A stretch of 15,394 nt of DNA from an uncultured Bacilli bacterium (GTDB taxonomy: Bacteria; Bacillota_I; Bacilli_A; RF39; UBA660): assembly GCA_934102215.1 (NCBI GenBank), contig CAKOSH010000013.1, positions 1 through 15,394 on the forward strand, given 5' to 3'. Below the pieces are notes generated by a model. That model made no database searches. It worked only from the letters and a program-made list of their open reading frames with translations, and was not told where the DNA came from. The translations under genes and the position numbers were made by a program. Positions 7,438 through 14,659 of the stretch are shown in pieces (the stretch's first letter is position 1; the number at the start of each line of letters is the position of its first letter).

Positions 7438-8331
7438 TTAAAATTTTATTAAACGTTTTCTCATTACTTCTTCACATCCTTTATTCAAAGTAATGATATT
7501 TACTGAGGGTCCAAGTATATTATTTATAACTGGAAAAGATAATATTGGATTAACAGGTCCATTTATTACAAATAATGTACCATAACATTCCATATCTCCA
7601 TGAGCATATTTAGGAAAGAACTTTGATTGTGGAGATATTAATCCATATGTTTTAGTAAATGGTATTACTCCATTATGCATATGTCCTGATACTACTAAAT
7701 CAGTATTTTCTAATGTATGAAGTTTTCCATCTTCTAAAGATTCTAATAATGATGAAGATGTATGTGTAAGTAATATATTATAAGTTTTATTATCAAATGA
7801 TGGGTTAAATGTACTTATAAAGTCATTCATATAGTATCCTGTATCTTCATGAAATCTTTCATAATAATCAAAGTTTGGTGAGTATGCTGTTAAATTAAAT
7901 CCTTCATGTGAAACAAGTTCATTATTTTCTACTGAATGTATATTTCTAAAACTAGCAATAAAATCGCGATATTTTTGAAGGTCTGCTTTAGTCCATTTTC
8001 CAATAGAATCCTTAGTCATCAAGTCATGATTACCATATGAAACAAATGTAGGAATTCCATTTGTAAAGTTTCTTAAACTTGAAGATATATTTTTTCTAAA
8101 GTCTTTGTCTTCTAAATCTCTTACATCATCAACTACATCACCAGTTATTAAGATAGTATCTATTTTTGGCATATCTCCATTTTCAAATATTACTTTATGT
8201 ACACTATCTAAATTACTAAGTCCTAGTACTCTTCCATTATTGTTCACATAATGAATATCGCCAATTGAAAGAATCGTTTTAGGTTCATCTATTTTAGGAG
8301 AAGAAATATCAATCAATTTAACAAAGCACAT
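7438..8331 (-). CDS. Cytosolic calcineurin-like metallophosphoesterase
   Basis: This is a two-metal phosphoesterase of the calcineurin-like superfamily. All five signature blocks are present: GDIHY (Asp25, His27), TGDVVDD (Asp65), YGNHD (Asn101, His102), LLTHTS (His190) and SGHMHNG (His217, His219). There is no signal peptide or membrane segment near the N-terminus, so a cytosolic phosphodiesterase or phosphatase is likely; the substrate is unknown. The protein has 297 residues. The start at 8331 (MCFVKLID) is preferred over an in-frame ATG at 8385: AGAGGTGA lies five bases before 8331, and a good promoter (TTGAGT, 17 nt, TACAAT) sits at 8357-8385, on top of the longer version's first codons. 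The gene is probably transcribed alone, but nothing like a strong terminator separates it from the XRE gene. Confidence 0.88.
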   Translation of the reverse strand: MCFVKLIDISSPKIDEPKTILSIGDIHYVNNNGRVLGLSNLDSVHKVIFENGDMPKIDTILITGDVVDDVRDLEDKDFRKNISSSLRNFTNGIPTFVSYGNHDLMTKDSIGKWTKADLQKYRDFIASFRNIHSVENNELVSHEGFNLTAYSPNFDYYERFHEDTGYYMNDFISTFNPSFDNKTYNILLTHTSSSLLESLEDGKLHTLENTDLVVSGHMHNGVIPFTKTYGLISPQSKFFPKYAHGDMECYGTLFVINGPVNPILSFPVINNILGPSVNIITLNKGCEEVMRKRLIKF

Positions 8332-8356
8332 AGTATTCACCTCTAATTGGTTGTAT

Positions 8357-8385
8357 ATTGTATAACAAACTATCACAAAACTCAA
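8357..8385 (-). promoter_or_regulatory. Putative promoter of the metallophosphoesterase gene
   Basis: TTGAGT (8380-8385) and TACAAT (8357-8362) are separated by 17 nt. Transcription would start near 8350, giving a short leader with the AGAGGTGA site before the ATG at 8331. Confidence 0.55.
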
Positions 8386-8390
8386 TATAA

Positions 8391-9254
8391 TTATATTAAT
8401 ATTTCTAATATTCTATTTAGATATTCTTTATCATCAAATTCATTAATTGCGAAGCATTTTTTACCTAAGTCTTTAAATGATGAGCCACATGAATATAATT
8501 TATTCTTATCTAATATAATAAATCTATCATGAAAAGAATTATTATATATGAATTTTATATTATTGTATTGACTTTCATATTTACTTTTTAATACTTCGTC
8601 TATATTTTTAGAAACAATTATAATTGATTTATTAATGTTCTTTAATAAATCTAATAATTCCTTTCCAGCATAATTATCTATTATTATAATTTCTTTATCC
8701 GCTCTATTTAAAATATCTAATAATAATGAATATGCATCGTAAAGTTCACCTTCGAAAAATATTTTACTTATTTCCTCATTGTATTTAAATTTATCAAATG
8801 TTTTTTCTAAGTTTAATATTCTATTTTCATGATTAATTAACATTTCATTTGTAAGTATTGTATTTGCAAAATATTTTCTCATTTTGACAAATGCATCTAT
8901 TATTTGTATATTCACTTTAACTGCAATATCACTTTTAAGAAGTCCAGATAACATCATTATTCCTTGTTCTGTTAAAACATAAGGTAAATATTTAAGGTGT
9001 TGTCCCCTCATGTTCATGTTTTTGTTTAAGGTCGCAAATTGCGACCTTAAAGATAATGCAGTAATTTCTTCATTAGTTAATTGAAAGCAAAAAGATTTGG
9101 GAAATCTATTTATATTTCTTTTAATTACTTCATTAATTCGTTTTGTTTCTACTTGATAAAGTTTTGCAACATCAGAAGACAACATAACTTGTACTCCCCT
9201 TACTTCATAAATCATATCTACAATTTTTTGATTTTCTTTTACTATTTCATTCAT
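8391..9254 (-). CDS. ORF6N-domain protein with PLD-like C-terminal domain
   Basis: The protein has 287 residues. Positions 5-95 fit the ORF6N family, a DNA-binding module known from phage antirepressor-type proteins: YEVRGVQVMLSSDVAKLYQVETKRINEVIKRN..FPKSFCFQLTNEE, then KYLPYVLTEQGIMML. Positions 135-160 are helical, possibly a coiled coil. Positions 165-287 look like one phospholipase-D-like half-domain with HDRFIILD (His242, Arg244, Asp249; Arg replaces the usual Lys of HxK) and CGSSFKDLGKK. PLD-like nuclease activity is possible, probably as a dimer, but unproven. The start at 9254 is set by AAAGGAGC four bases upstream, rather than an in-frame ATG at 9269. A terminator hairpin lies immediately before the ribosome binding site. 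Residues 67-77 (SLRSQFATLNK) are encoded by a 27-nt palindrome with AGG, TCG, GCG and ACC codons that are rare elsewhere here. A horizontally moving gene is likely. Confidence 0.82.
   Translation of the reverse strand: MNEIVKENQKIVDMIYEVRGVQVMLSSDVAKLYQVETKRINEVIKRNINRFPKSFCFQLTNEEITALSLRSQFATLNKNMNMRGQHLKYLPYVLTEQGIMMLSGLLKSDIAVKVNIQIIDAFVKMRKYFANTILTNEMLINHENRILNLEKTFDKFKYNEEISKIFFEGELYDAYSLLLDILNRADKEIIIIDNYAGKELLDLLKNINKSIIIVSKNIDEVLKSKYESQYNNIKFIYNNSFHDRFIILDKNKLYSCGSSFKDLGKKCFAINEFDDKEYLNRILEILI
9025..9051. repeat. 27-nt perfect palindrome inside the ORF6N gene
   Basis: Two 13-nt arms, TTTAAGGTCGCAA (9025-9037) and its exact reverse complement (9039-9051), surround a single central base at 9038. 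The core is much richer in G+C than the gene. It is read in frame as LRSQFATL. Confidence 0.95.
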
Positions 9255-9272
9255 ATTTGCTCCTTTCAAAAT

Positions 9273-9304
9273 AAAAAGAGAAACCTATTTTATATAAGTT
9301 TCTC
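9273..9304 (-). terminator. Intrinsic terminator between ppdK and the ORF6N gene
   Basis: On the minus strand, GAGAAAC (9298-9304) and GTTTCTC (9278-9284) pair around a 13-nt loop and are followed by TTTTTATTTT. It lies about 75 nt after the ppdK stop and fits as its terminator. It ends within 20 nt of the ORF6N start, so it could also act as an attenuator for that gene. Confidence 0.8.
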
Positions 9305-9376
9305 CGCATCATGTATATTTTATTTTGCCTCTAAAATATACTTTATCGTCCTAATTGTTTTTAAATATCAGGCAAA

Positions 9377-11995
9377 CTATTTATTATTAATAGCAGCTTG
9401 AGCAGCAGCTAATCTTGCAATAGGTACTCTATATGGACTACAAGATACATAATCAAGTCCTACTCTATGACAGAAGTCAATAGTAGCTGGGTCTCCACCA
9501 TGTTCACCACAAATTCCAAGGTGAATATCTTTTCTTGTTTTACGTCCCATTTCAGCAGCCATTTTAACTAACTTACCTACACCTTTTTCATCTATTCTAG
9601 CGAATGGATCGCTTTCTAAGATTTGTTTGTTGTAGTAATCATTTAAGAATTTACCAGCATCATCACGACTAAATCCAAATGTCATTTGAGTTAAATCATT
9701 AGTACCAAATGAGAAGAATTCAGCTTCTTCAGCAATTTCATCAGCTGTAAGTGCAGCTCTTGGTATTTCAATCATAGTACCAATCTTATAATCTAATTTA
9801 TAATCTTGTTCTTTAAATACTTCATTAATTGTATCAACTACAATACCTTTAACGTAAGCAAGTTCTTTCTTTTCACCTACAAGTGGTATCATAATTTCAG
9901 GAACAACTTTAATACCTGATTTATCTACATTAATAGCAGCTTCCATAACAGCTCTTGTTTGCATTTTAGCAATTTCTGGATATGTTACAGCAAGTCTACA
10001 ACCTCTGTGTCCCATCATTGGATTGAATTCATGTAATGTAGCAATTTTATCTTTTAATGCTTCAAATGTCATTCCAAGTTCTTTTGCAAGTGGTCTAATT
10101 TCTTCATCTGTATGTGGAACAAATTCATGAAGAGGTGGATCTAAGAAACGAATTGTAACTGGGTATCCTTTCATTTCTTTATATAGTTCTTCAAAGTCTC
10201 CTCTTTGCATTGGTAATAACTTAGCAAGAGCTTTTTCTCTTTGTTCAACTGTATCAGAAACAATCATTTGACGAATAGCAAATATTCTTTCTTCTTCAAA
10301 GAACATATGTTCAGTTCTACAAAGTCCGATTCCTTCAGCACCAAATTTTAATGCTTGTTTAGCATCTCTTGGAGTATCAGCATTAGTTCTAACTTGTAAT
10401 TTTCTTACTTCGTCAGCCCACTTCATAAATGTTTCAAAGTCACCACTGATTTCTGGTTCAACAGTTTTAACTTCTCCACCATATACTTTACCAGTACTTC
10501 CATCTACTGAAATATAATCTCCTTCTTTAAATACTTCTCCATCTTTAGTAGTTAAAGTTTTATTTTCCTCACTTATTGTTAGTTCACCACAACCAGAAAC
10601 ACAACATCTACCCATACCACGAGCAACAACTGCAGCATGACTAGTCATACCACCACGGATTGTAAGAACACCTTTAGCTAGATTCATTCCTTCAATATCT
10701 TCTGGTGAAGTTTCAAGTCTAACTAATATTGTATCTTCTCCTCTTTTAGCAGCTTCAGTTACTTCTTCAGCAGTAAAGTAAATTTTACCACAACCAGCAC
10801 CTGGACTAGCAGCTAAACCAGTAGCGATAACTTTTGCTTCTTTTAATGCTTGTGCATCAAAATTAGGGTGTAATAATTGATCTAATTGTTTAGGTTCAAC
10901 TTTTAATAATGCTTCTTCTTTAGTAAGCATACCTTCATTATATAAATCCACAGCTATCTTTAATGCAGCAGCAGCAGTTCTCTTACCATTACGAGTTTGA
11001 AGCATGAATAATTTACCATTTTCAATAGTAAATTCCATATCTTGCATATCTTTATAATGTTTTTCTAATATTTCACAAGTCTTAACAAATTCATTATATG
11101 CTTCTGGCATAGTTTCTGCTAAAGTATCAATTGTTTTTGGAGTACGAACACCAGCAACAACATCTTCTCCTTGTGCATTCATTAAGTATTCACCATAAAG
11201 TTTCTTTTCACCTGTAGCTGGATTTCTTGTAAATGCAACACCAGTTCCACAGTCATCACCTTTATTACCATAAACCATTTCTTGAACGTTAACAGCAGTT
11301 CCCCAACTAGATGGAATATCATTCATACGTCTATAATAAATAGCTCTTTCATTATTCCAACTTCTAAATACAGCAGTAACTGCTTCTATTAATTGTTCTT
11401 TTGGATCTTGTGGAAATTCTACACCAGCTTGTTCTTTATATACTTCTTTAAATTTCATAGCTATTTCATACATATCATTTTCATCTAATTCAGTATCATA
11501 AGAAACACCTTTGTCTTTCTTATATTTATCTAATATTCTTTCAAAAGAATTTTTAGAATATCCTTTAACAACATCAGCAAACATCATAATAAATCTTCTA
11601 TATGAATCATATACAAATCTCTTATTATTTGTTGCTTTTGCGAATGATACACAAACTTCATCATTAAGTCCTAGATTAAGAACAGTATCCATCATACCAG
11701 GCATACTAGCTCTTGCTCCACTACGAACACTAACTAATAATGGATTTTCCATATCACCCATCTTTTTACCAGTGATTTTTTCAAGTTCACTTAACTTTTC
11801 ATAGATTTCATCTATGATATCTTTACTGATAACTTTTCCAGCATCATAATATGCAGTACAAGCTTCAGTAGTAACTGTAAATCCTCTTGGAACAGGTAAT
11901 CCTATACTTGTCATTTCTGCTAAGTTAGCACCTTTTCCACCAAGAAGATTTCTCATGTCTTTGTTTCCTTCACTAAACATGTAAACATATTTCAT
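9377..11995 (-). CDS. ppdK: Pyruvate, phosphate dikinase
   Basis: The enzyme interconverts ATP + pyruvate + phosphate with AMP + phosphoenolpyruvate + pyrophosphate; in fermentative Bacillota it often serves glycolysis in the pyruvate direction and PPi-dependent metabolism. At 872 residues it has the usual length. The N-terminal ATP-grasp part shows GGKGANLAEM near residue 19 and SVRSGARASMPGMMDTVLNLG near 89. The swivelling domain carries the phospho-histidine in RGGMTSHAAVVARGMGR (His about 453). The C-terminal TIM barrel has IGLCRTEHMF, MMGHRG, SFGTNDLTQMTFG and the catalytic Cys in LGICGEHGGDP (about 829). The start at 11995 (MKYVYMF) is preferred to an in-frame ATG at 12025, because GGGAGGAG lies between them and normal family members begin at this MK-YVY-F. 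An extended -10 promoter lies upstream and a terminator downstream, so it is monocistronic. Confidence 0.97.
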   Translation of the reverse strand: MKYVYMFSEGNKDMRNLLGGKGANLAEMTSIGLPVPRGFTVTTEACTAYYDAGKVISKDIIDEIYEKLSELEKITGKKMGDMENPLLVSVRSGARASMPGMMDTVLNLGLNDEVCVSFAKATNNKRFVYDSYRRFIMMFADVVKGYSKNSFERILDKYKKDKGVSYDTELDENDMYEIAMKFKEVYKEQAGVEFPQDPKEQLIEAVTAVFRSWNNERAIYYRRMNDIPSSWGTAVNVQEMVYGNKGDDCGTGVAFTRNPATGEKKLYGEYLMNAQGEDVVAGVRTPKTIDTLAETMPEAYNEFVKTCEILEKHYKDMQDMEFTIENGKLFMLQTRNGKRTAAAALKIAVDLYNEGMLTKEEALLKVEPKQLDQLLHPNFDAQALKEAKVIATGLAASPGAGCGKIYFTAEEVTEAAKRGEDTILVRLETSPEDIEGMNLAKGVLTIRGGMTSHAAVVARGMGRCCVSGCGELTISEENKTLTTKDGEVFKEGDYISVDGSTGKVYGGEVKTVEPEISGDFETFMKWADEVRKLQVRTNADTPRDAKQALKFGAEGIGLCRTEHMFFEEERIFAIRQMIVSDTVEQREKALAKLLPMQRGDFEELYKEMKGYPVTIRFLDPPLHEFVPHTDEEIRPLAKELGMTFEALKDKIATLHEFNPMMGHRGCRLAVTYPEIAKMQTRAVMEAAINVDKSGIKVVPEIMIPLVGEKKELAYVKGIVVDTINEVFKEQDYKLDYKIGTMIEIPRAALTADEIAEEAEFFSFGTNDLTQMTFGFSRDDAGKFLNDYYNKQILESDPFARIDEKGVGKLVKMAAEMGRKTRKDIHLGICGEHGGDPATIDFCHRVGLDYVSCSPYRVPIARLAAAQAAINNK

Positions 11996-12045
11996 ATTTA
12001 ATAAATCTCCTCCCTGTCTAAACAATATCTTGCTACGACTTAAAT

Positions 12046-12054
12046 ATTATACCA
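12046..12054 (-). promoter_or_regulatory. Extended -10 promoter of ppdK
   Basis: TGGTATAAT (12054 down to 12046) is a perfect -10 hexamer with the TGn extension. The region 16-18 nt further upstream has no good -35, as is typical of extended -10 promoters. The leader to the ATG at 11995 would be about 45 nt and contains GGGAGGAG. Confidence 0.6.
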
Positions 12055-12107
12055 TATAGTCTCTTTTATAAGAAGAAAAATATTAAATTTTTTTACAAAA
12101 AAATCAC

Positions 12108-12130
12108 TTAAAAAGAAGAATTACTTCTTC
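12108..12130 (-). terminator. Intrinsic terminator after thymidine kinase
   Basis: On the minus strand, AAGAAG (12124-12129) and CTTCTT (12113-12118) pair around TAATT and run into TTTTT. It starts about 10 nt past the tdk stop. Further on, a T7/A7 inverted repeat (12088-12103) may help. Confidence 0.6.
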
Positions 12131-12139
12131 AATATATAT

Positions 12140-12733
12140 TTATTCATCCAAAGACGTTATACCAAGTACTTTTTCTAAATAACATTTGCCACATAATGAT
12201 TCATATTCTACATGATTTTCACCATCTATTGCTACTTGATCTCCACTTGATGTGAATTTACCATCTACTATTCTTCCATTAAACTTAGCTCTTTTACCAC
12301 ATCTACATATTGTAATCAATTCTTCTAAACAATCACATACTTCAAATAATCTTAAACTACCTGGAAAAGCCATTGTTTTAAAATCACTTCTAAGTCCATA
12401 ACATATAACAGGCTTATTCTTAAGTTTAGTAAACATAAACAACTCATCAACTTGGTCTCTTGTTAAAAATTGTGCCTCATCTATTAATATACAAACAACG
12501 TCTTCAGGAAGACTATTTAAATAGTCAATAATCTTTTCATCACTTTTAACAACATGATCAACTTCCCTAGTAAGGCCTATTCTAGTAACAATTTTATTGT
12601 CTCCTTTAGTATCAATACCTGGTTTTAATATTGCTACTTTCATGCCTCTTTCTTCATAATTATGTGCTACTTGTAATAATAATGTAGTTTTTCCACTATT
12701 CATAGCTCCATATCTAAAATATAATTTACTCAT
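12140..12733 (-). CDS. tdk: Thymidine kinase (type II)
   Basis: Thymidine kinase phosphorylates thymidine with ATP in the pyrimidine salvage pathway; it is cytosolic and typically tetrameric. The 197 residues match the type II family. The P-loop is GAMNSGKT (9-16), and the second motif LIDEAQFL carries Asp85 and the catalytic Glu86. The C-terminal zinc lasso has Cys143 and Cys145 (ICRCGK) and Cys181 and Cys184 (LCGKCY); the first pair is C-x-C where most relatives have C-x-x-C. The nucleoside-binding loop region (GRIVDGKFTSSGDQVAIDGENHVEYESLC) is intact. The start lies inside the end of the recombinase gene (8-nt overlap), with AAGGAGG seven bases upstream, so the two are cotranscribed and likely coupled. 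A hairpin terminator follows. Confidence 0.95.
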   Translation of the reverse strand: MSKLYFRYGAMNSGKTTLLLQVAHNYEERGMKVAILKPGIDTKGDNKIVTRIGLTREVDHVVKSDEKIIDYLNSLPEDVVCILIDEAQFLTRDQVDELFMFTKLKNKPVICYGLRSDFKTMAFPGSLRLFEVCDCLEELITICRCGKRAKFNGRIVDGKFTSSGDQVAIDGENHVEYESLCGKCYLEKVLGITSLDE

Positions 12734-13619
12734 CCTTATCCCTCCTTGGAAAGCATTTATAATAAACTTCTTTTAAATGTTCATTAGTTACATGTGTATA
12801 TATTTCAGTAGCTTTAAGTGAAGAATGACCAAGTAACTCTTGAACAACTTTTATATCACAACCATTATTAAGCATATCAGTTGCGAATGTATGTCTTAAT
12901 ACATGTGGTGTTACATGAACTTTAATAGATAATTTTTTCATTATATTATCTATTATATACCTAATACCACCATCAGTAATTTGTTCCCCTTTACTATTTA
13001 AAAATAAATAATTATTGTCTTTTCTTATATGAGTTTTTAAATATTTAAGAAGTACTTCTTCAGCATAATCACCATAATAAACTATTCTTTCTTTATTACC
13101 TTTTCCACATACTATAATTCTTTTATTATTAAAATCTATATCACTTAATTTAATATTAACAAGTTCACTAACTCTAACACCAGTCGCATATAACATTTCA
13201 ATAATAAGTCTATCTCTTATTCCATCTTTATCTTTAGATGATTCATTTATTATTTCAAGTAAATCATTATAATATAGAAATTTAGGTAATTTCTTTTCTT
13301 TTTTAGGATAAGTAACTTTTACAAGAGGATAATCTTTTTTATCCATATAATCATTTTTATATAAGAATTTATAAAATGATTTAAGAGAACTTATCTTTCT
13401 TGATACACTAGTACTTTTCTCTTTCTTAAGATTTAAATATTCTAAATAATCACGAACATCATCATATTTAACTTTATCAAAGTCCATCTTAACAAATTCA
13501 TGAAAATAATATAAATCATTTATATAAGAAATAATTGTATTCTCTGAATAATTCTTATTTCTTATATAATTTAAAAACTCTGAAACTAAATATATTTTAC
13601 AAAATTCTTTCTTATCCAT
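12726..13619 (-). CDS. xerC: Tyrosine recombinase of the XerC/XerD type
   Basis: This is a site-specific recombinase of the lambda integrase family, in the size class (297 residues) of Xer proteins that resolve chromosome dimers at dif. An N-terminal SAM-like core-binding domain (10-90: FLNYIRNKNYSENTIISYINDL) precedes the catalytic domain. The active-site set is complete: Arg149 (ATGVRVSEL), Lys173 (GKGNKER), His239 and Arg242 (HVLRHTFATD), His265 (LGHSSLKA) and Tyr274 (TEIYTHV). It could be the chromosomal Xer or an integrase of a lost element; the close Xer similarity and tdk coupling favour the first. C and D cannot be told apart here. No Shine-Dalgarno site precedes the ATG, but TATAAT ends 6 nt before it, suggesting a leaderless transcript. 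Confidence 0.9.
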   Translation of the reverse strand: MDKKEFCKIYLVSEFLNYIRNKNYSENTIISYINDLYYFHEFVKMDFDKVKYDDVRDYLEYLNLKKEKSTSVSRKISSLKSFYKFLYKNDYMDKKDYPLVKVTYPKKEKKLPKFLYYNDLLEIINESSKDKDGIRDRLIIEMLYATGVRVSELVNIKLSDIDFNNKRIIVCGKGNKERIVYYGDYAEEVLLKYLKTHIRKDNNYLFLNSKGEQITDGGIRYIIDNIMKKLSIKVHVTPHVLRHTFATDMLNNGCDIKVVQELLGHSSLKATEIYTHVTNEHLKEVYYKCFPRRDKDE

Positions 13620-13625
13620 AATTTA

Positions 13626-13631
13626 ATTATA
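13626..13631 (-). promoter_or_regulatory. Possible -10 box for a leaderless Xer-tdk transcript
   Basis: A perfect TATAAT ends 6 nt before the ATG of the recombinase gene, which has no visible ribosome binding site. At usual spacing the first transcribed base would be the A of the ATG. The -35 (TTTTTA at 17 nt) is poor. Confidence 0.4.
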
Positions 13632-13656
13632 ATATAATTTTAAATAAATAAAAAGT

Positions 13657-13731
13657 TATAGTGTATATAAAATGCAAAGAGAACTTTTTTAAGTTCTCTA
13701 ATCTATATAAACACCAGTTGGTGACACTATA
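13657..13731 (-). ncRNA. Possible structured RNA or terminator element upstream of the Xer gene
   Basis: The 268-nt gap 13620-13887 has no credible gene. Within it, outer arms TATAGTG/CACTATA (13657-13663, 13725-13731) enclose two smaller inverted repeats: AGAGAACTT-(4 nt)-AAGTTCTCT (13678-13699) and CACCA-GT-TGGTG (13712-13723). On the minus strand the fold is followed by ACTTTTTATTTATTT, a terminator-like tail. It may end the upstream transcript, be a small RNA or a leader. No known RNA family is recognised. Confidence 0.3.
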
Positions 13732-13887
13732 TTTTATGGATTATATGTAATAAGTTGCATATTTTTAAGAGGAATCATTATATTATTAAGTAATCTAAGG
13801 AATTTTTTGAATAGTTATAATATTATATAGCTATCTATTATATATTATGATTAATATTGTTAAGTTTATAGTGAATTTGTAATGTTT

Positions 13888-14280
13888 TTATATATTATTT
13901 ATTTCAAATGTATCTTTATATTTAATATTGAATTTTTCACCACATTCTTCAAAAGTTCCATTTAATTCTATTTCATATGAATTATTATTAATTCTAGTTA
14001 ATGTACAGTTACATTCACTTTCTAAATACATCCATCCTTTATCATCTTCATAAGGTAATCCCATGATATATTTTGATATATCTTTTTTATCATTGATTTT
14101 AAGTTCTTTAATCCAATTAATATCATATTTTGTTTCTATGCTTAATCTAAAATCATTTGTTACACATGTAATATATAAAACATTACACTTTCTCTTTTTA
14201 TCATCAATTGTACCTTCAAATAAATCAAAATCAATATATTTTTCTAGTACATCTATATTTTTATTGTTAATTATTAGCAT
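13888..14280 (-). CDS. Orphan hypothetical protein (130 residues)
   Basis: I do not recognise a family. The protein is soluble with no signal peptide or membrane helix. It starts MLIINNKNIDVLEKYIDFDLFEGTI and is mostly predicted beta strands in alternating hydrophobic/charged patterns (KRKCNVLYITCVTNDFRLSIETK; SYEIELNGTFEECGEKFNIKYKDTFEI), with a short Trp-containing loop (DDKGWMYLESECNCTL). It has five Cys without a metal-binding spacing that I can assign. The start at 14280 is chosen over an in-frame ATG at 14310 because AAAAAGGATG sits about 10 nt before it. It lies downstream of coding debris and a DUF1016 nuclease gene, so it may be accessory cargo, but nothing in the sequence shows a job. 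Size and context would also fit a small antitoxin- or immunity-like protein; that is only a guess. Confidence 0.6.
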   Translation of the reverse strand: MLIINNKNIDVLEKYIDFDLFEGTIDDKKRKCNVLYITCVTNDFRLSIETKYDINWIKELKINDKKDISKYIMGLPYEDDKGWMYLESECNCTLTRINNNSYEIELNGTFEECGEKFNIKYKDTFEINNI

Positions 14281-14296
14281 ATATATCACATCCTTT

Positions 14297-14380
14297 TTAT
14301 ATTTTATCATAAATCGTTATTAATTGTGGCACCACTGGTGCCACTTTTTCATTATTAAATATATTATAAATTTTTTTCAT
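14297..14380 (-). pseudogene. Short coding remnant holding a 19-nt palindrome
   Basis: A 27-codon frame (MKKIYNIFNNEKVAPVVPQL then ITIYDKI and stop) overlaps nothing else; the open frame extends a few codons further upstream to a stop. It has no ribosome binding site. The codons NEKV......QL flank the palindrome exactly as in the DUF1016 gene 0.95 kb upstream, in the same phase. I read it as the 3' end of a decayed gene; a real micropeptide is less likely. Confidence 0.35.
14326..14344. repeat. 19-nt perfect palindrome (single central base), copy B
   Basis: Arms GTGGCACCA (14326-14334) and TGGTGCCAC (14336-14344) surround one base. Flanks AATT on the left and TTTTTCATT on the right match those of the palindrome at 15274-15292. 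On the plus strand this also has terminator form (8-bp stem, 3-nt loop, T5), but no plus-strand gene is present. Confidence 0.95.
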
Positions 14381-14438
14381 GTTCTTTTCATTCTCATTTA
14401 ATAATCATCTAATCATAATATCCTATTTTCCATTACCA

Positions 14439-14634
14439 CTATGGACTATAATTCTTAATATCATATCCTTCTTTATTTATCTTTATTTCTATACTACCAT
14501 CTGTATTTGTTCTATATATGTTTAGATATACAATAATTATCTGAATTTAAATATTCAATTTGACTTTTTATGATTTCTTCGTTTGTTTTTCCCTGTTTAA
14601 TTAAATCTCTCAACTCTTCAACATTTTTAAACAT
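14439..14634 (-). pseudogene. Frameshifted small ORF downstream of the nuclease gene
   Basis: A frame opens at 14634 (MFKNVEELRDLIKQGKTNEE...) and stops at 14512 after 40 codons. A second frame, one base out of step, continues from about 14531 to a TAG at 14439 as VYLNIYRTNTDGSIEIKINK and a few more residues. Removing one T near 14531 would join them into a protein of about 64 residues. The N-terminal part looks helical, the C-terminal part beta. The start lies 26 nt after the nuclease stop and has only a weak ribosome binding site. It is unrecognised; it may be a decayed partner gene, two unrelated short frames or an assembly error. Confidence 0.35.
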
Positions 14635-14659
14635 GCTATCACATCTTATAAAGATTATA

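Noticed and set aside
7970..7985. Short GC palindrome ATCGCGAT in the metallophosphoesterase gene
   Set aside because: Only 8 bp, expected by chance at this length, and without the long arms of the three reported palindromes.
8332..8385. Longer N-terminus for the metallophosphoesterase (ATG at 8385, adding 18 residues)
   Set aside because: AGAGGTGA is placed correctly for the ATG at 8331, and a good promoter overlaps the extra codons. The added residues belong to no family motif.
11996..12025. Longer N-terminus for ppdK (MFRQGGDLLN)
   Set aside because: The apparent RQGGD residues are the ribosome binding site (GGGAGGAG) read as codons; the family starts at MKYVY.
14326..14350. Palindrome plus T-run as an ordinary plus-strand terminator
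   Set aside because: No plus-strand gene leads into it, and the same form occurs inside the DUF1016 coding sequence in the same codon phase. Antisense termination stays possible but is not the simplest reading.
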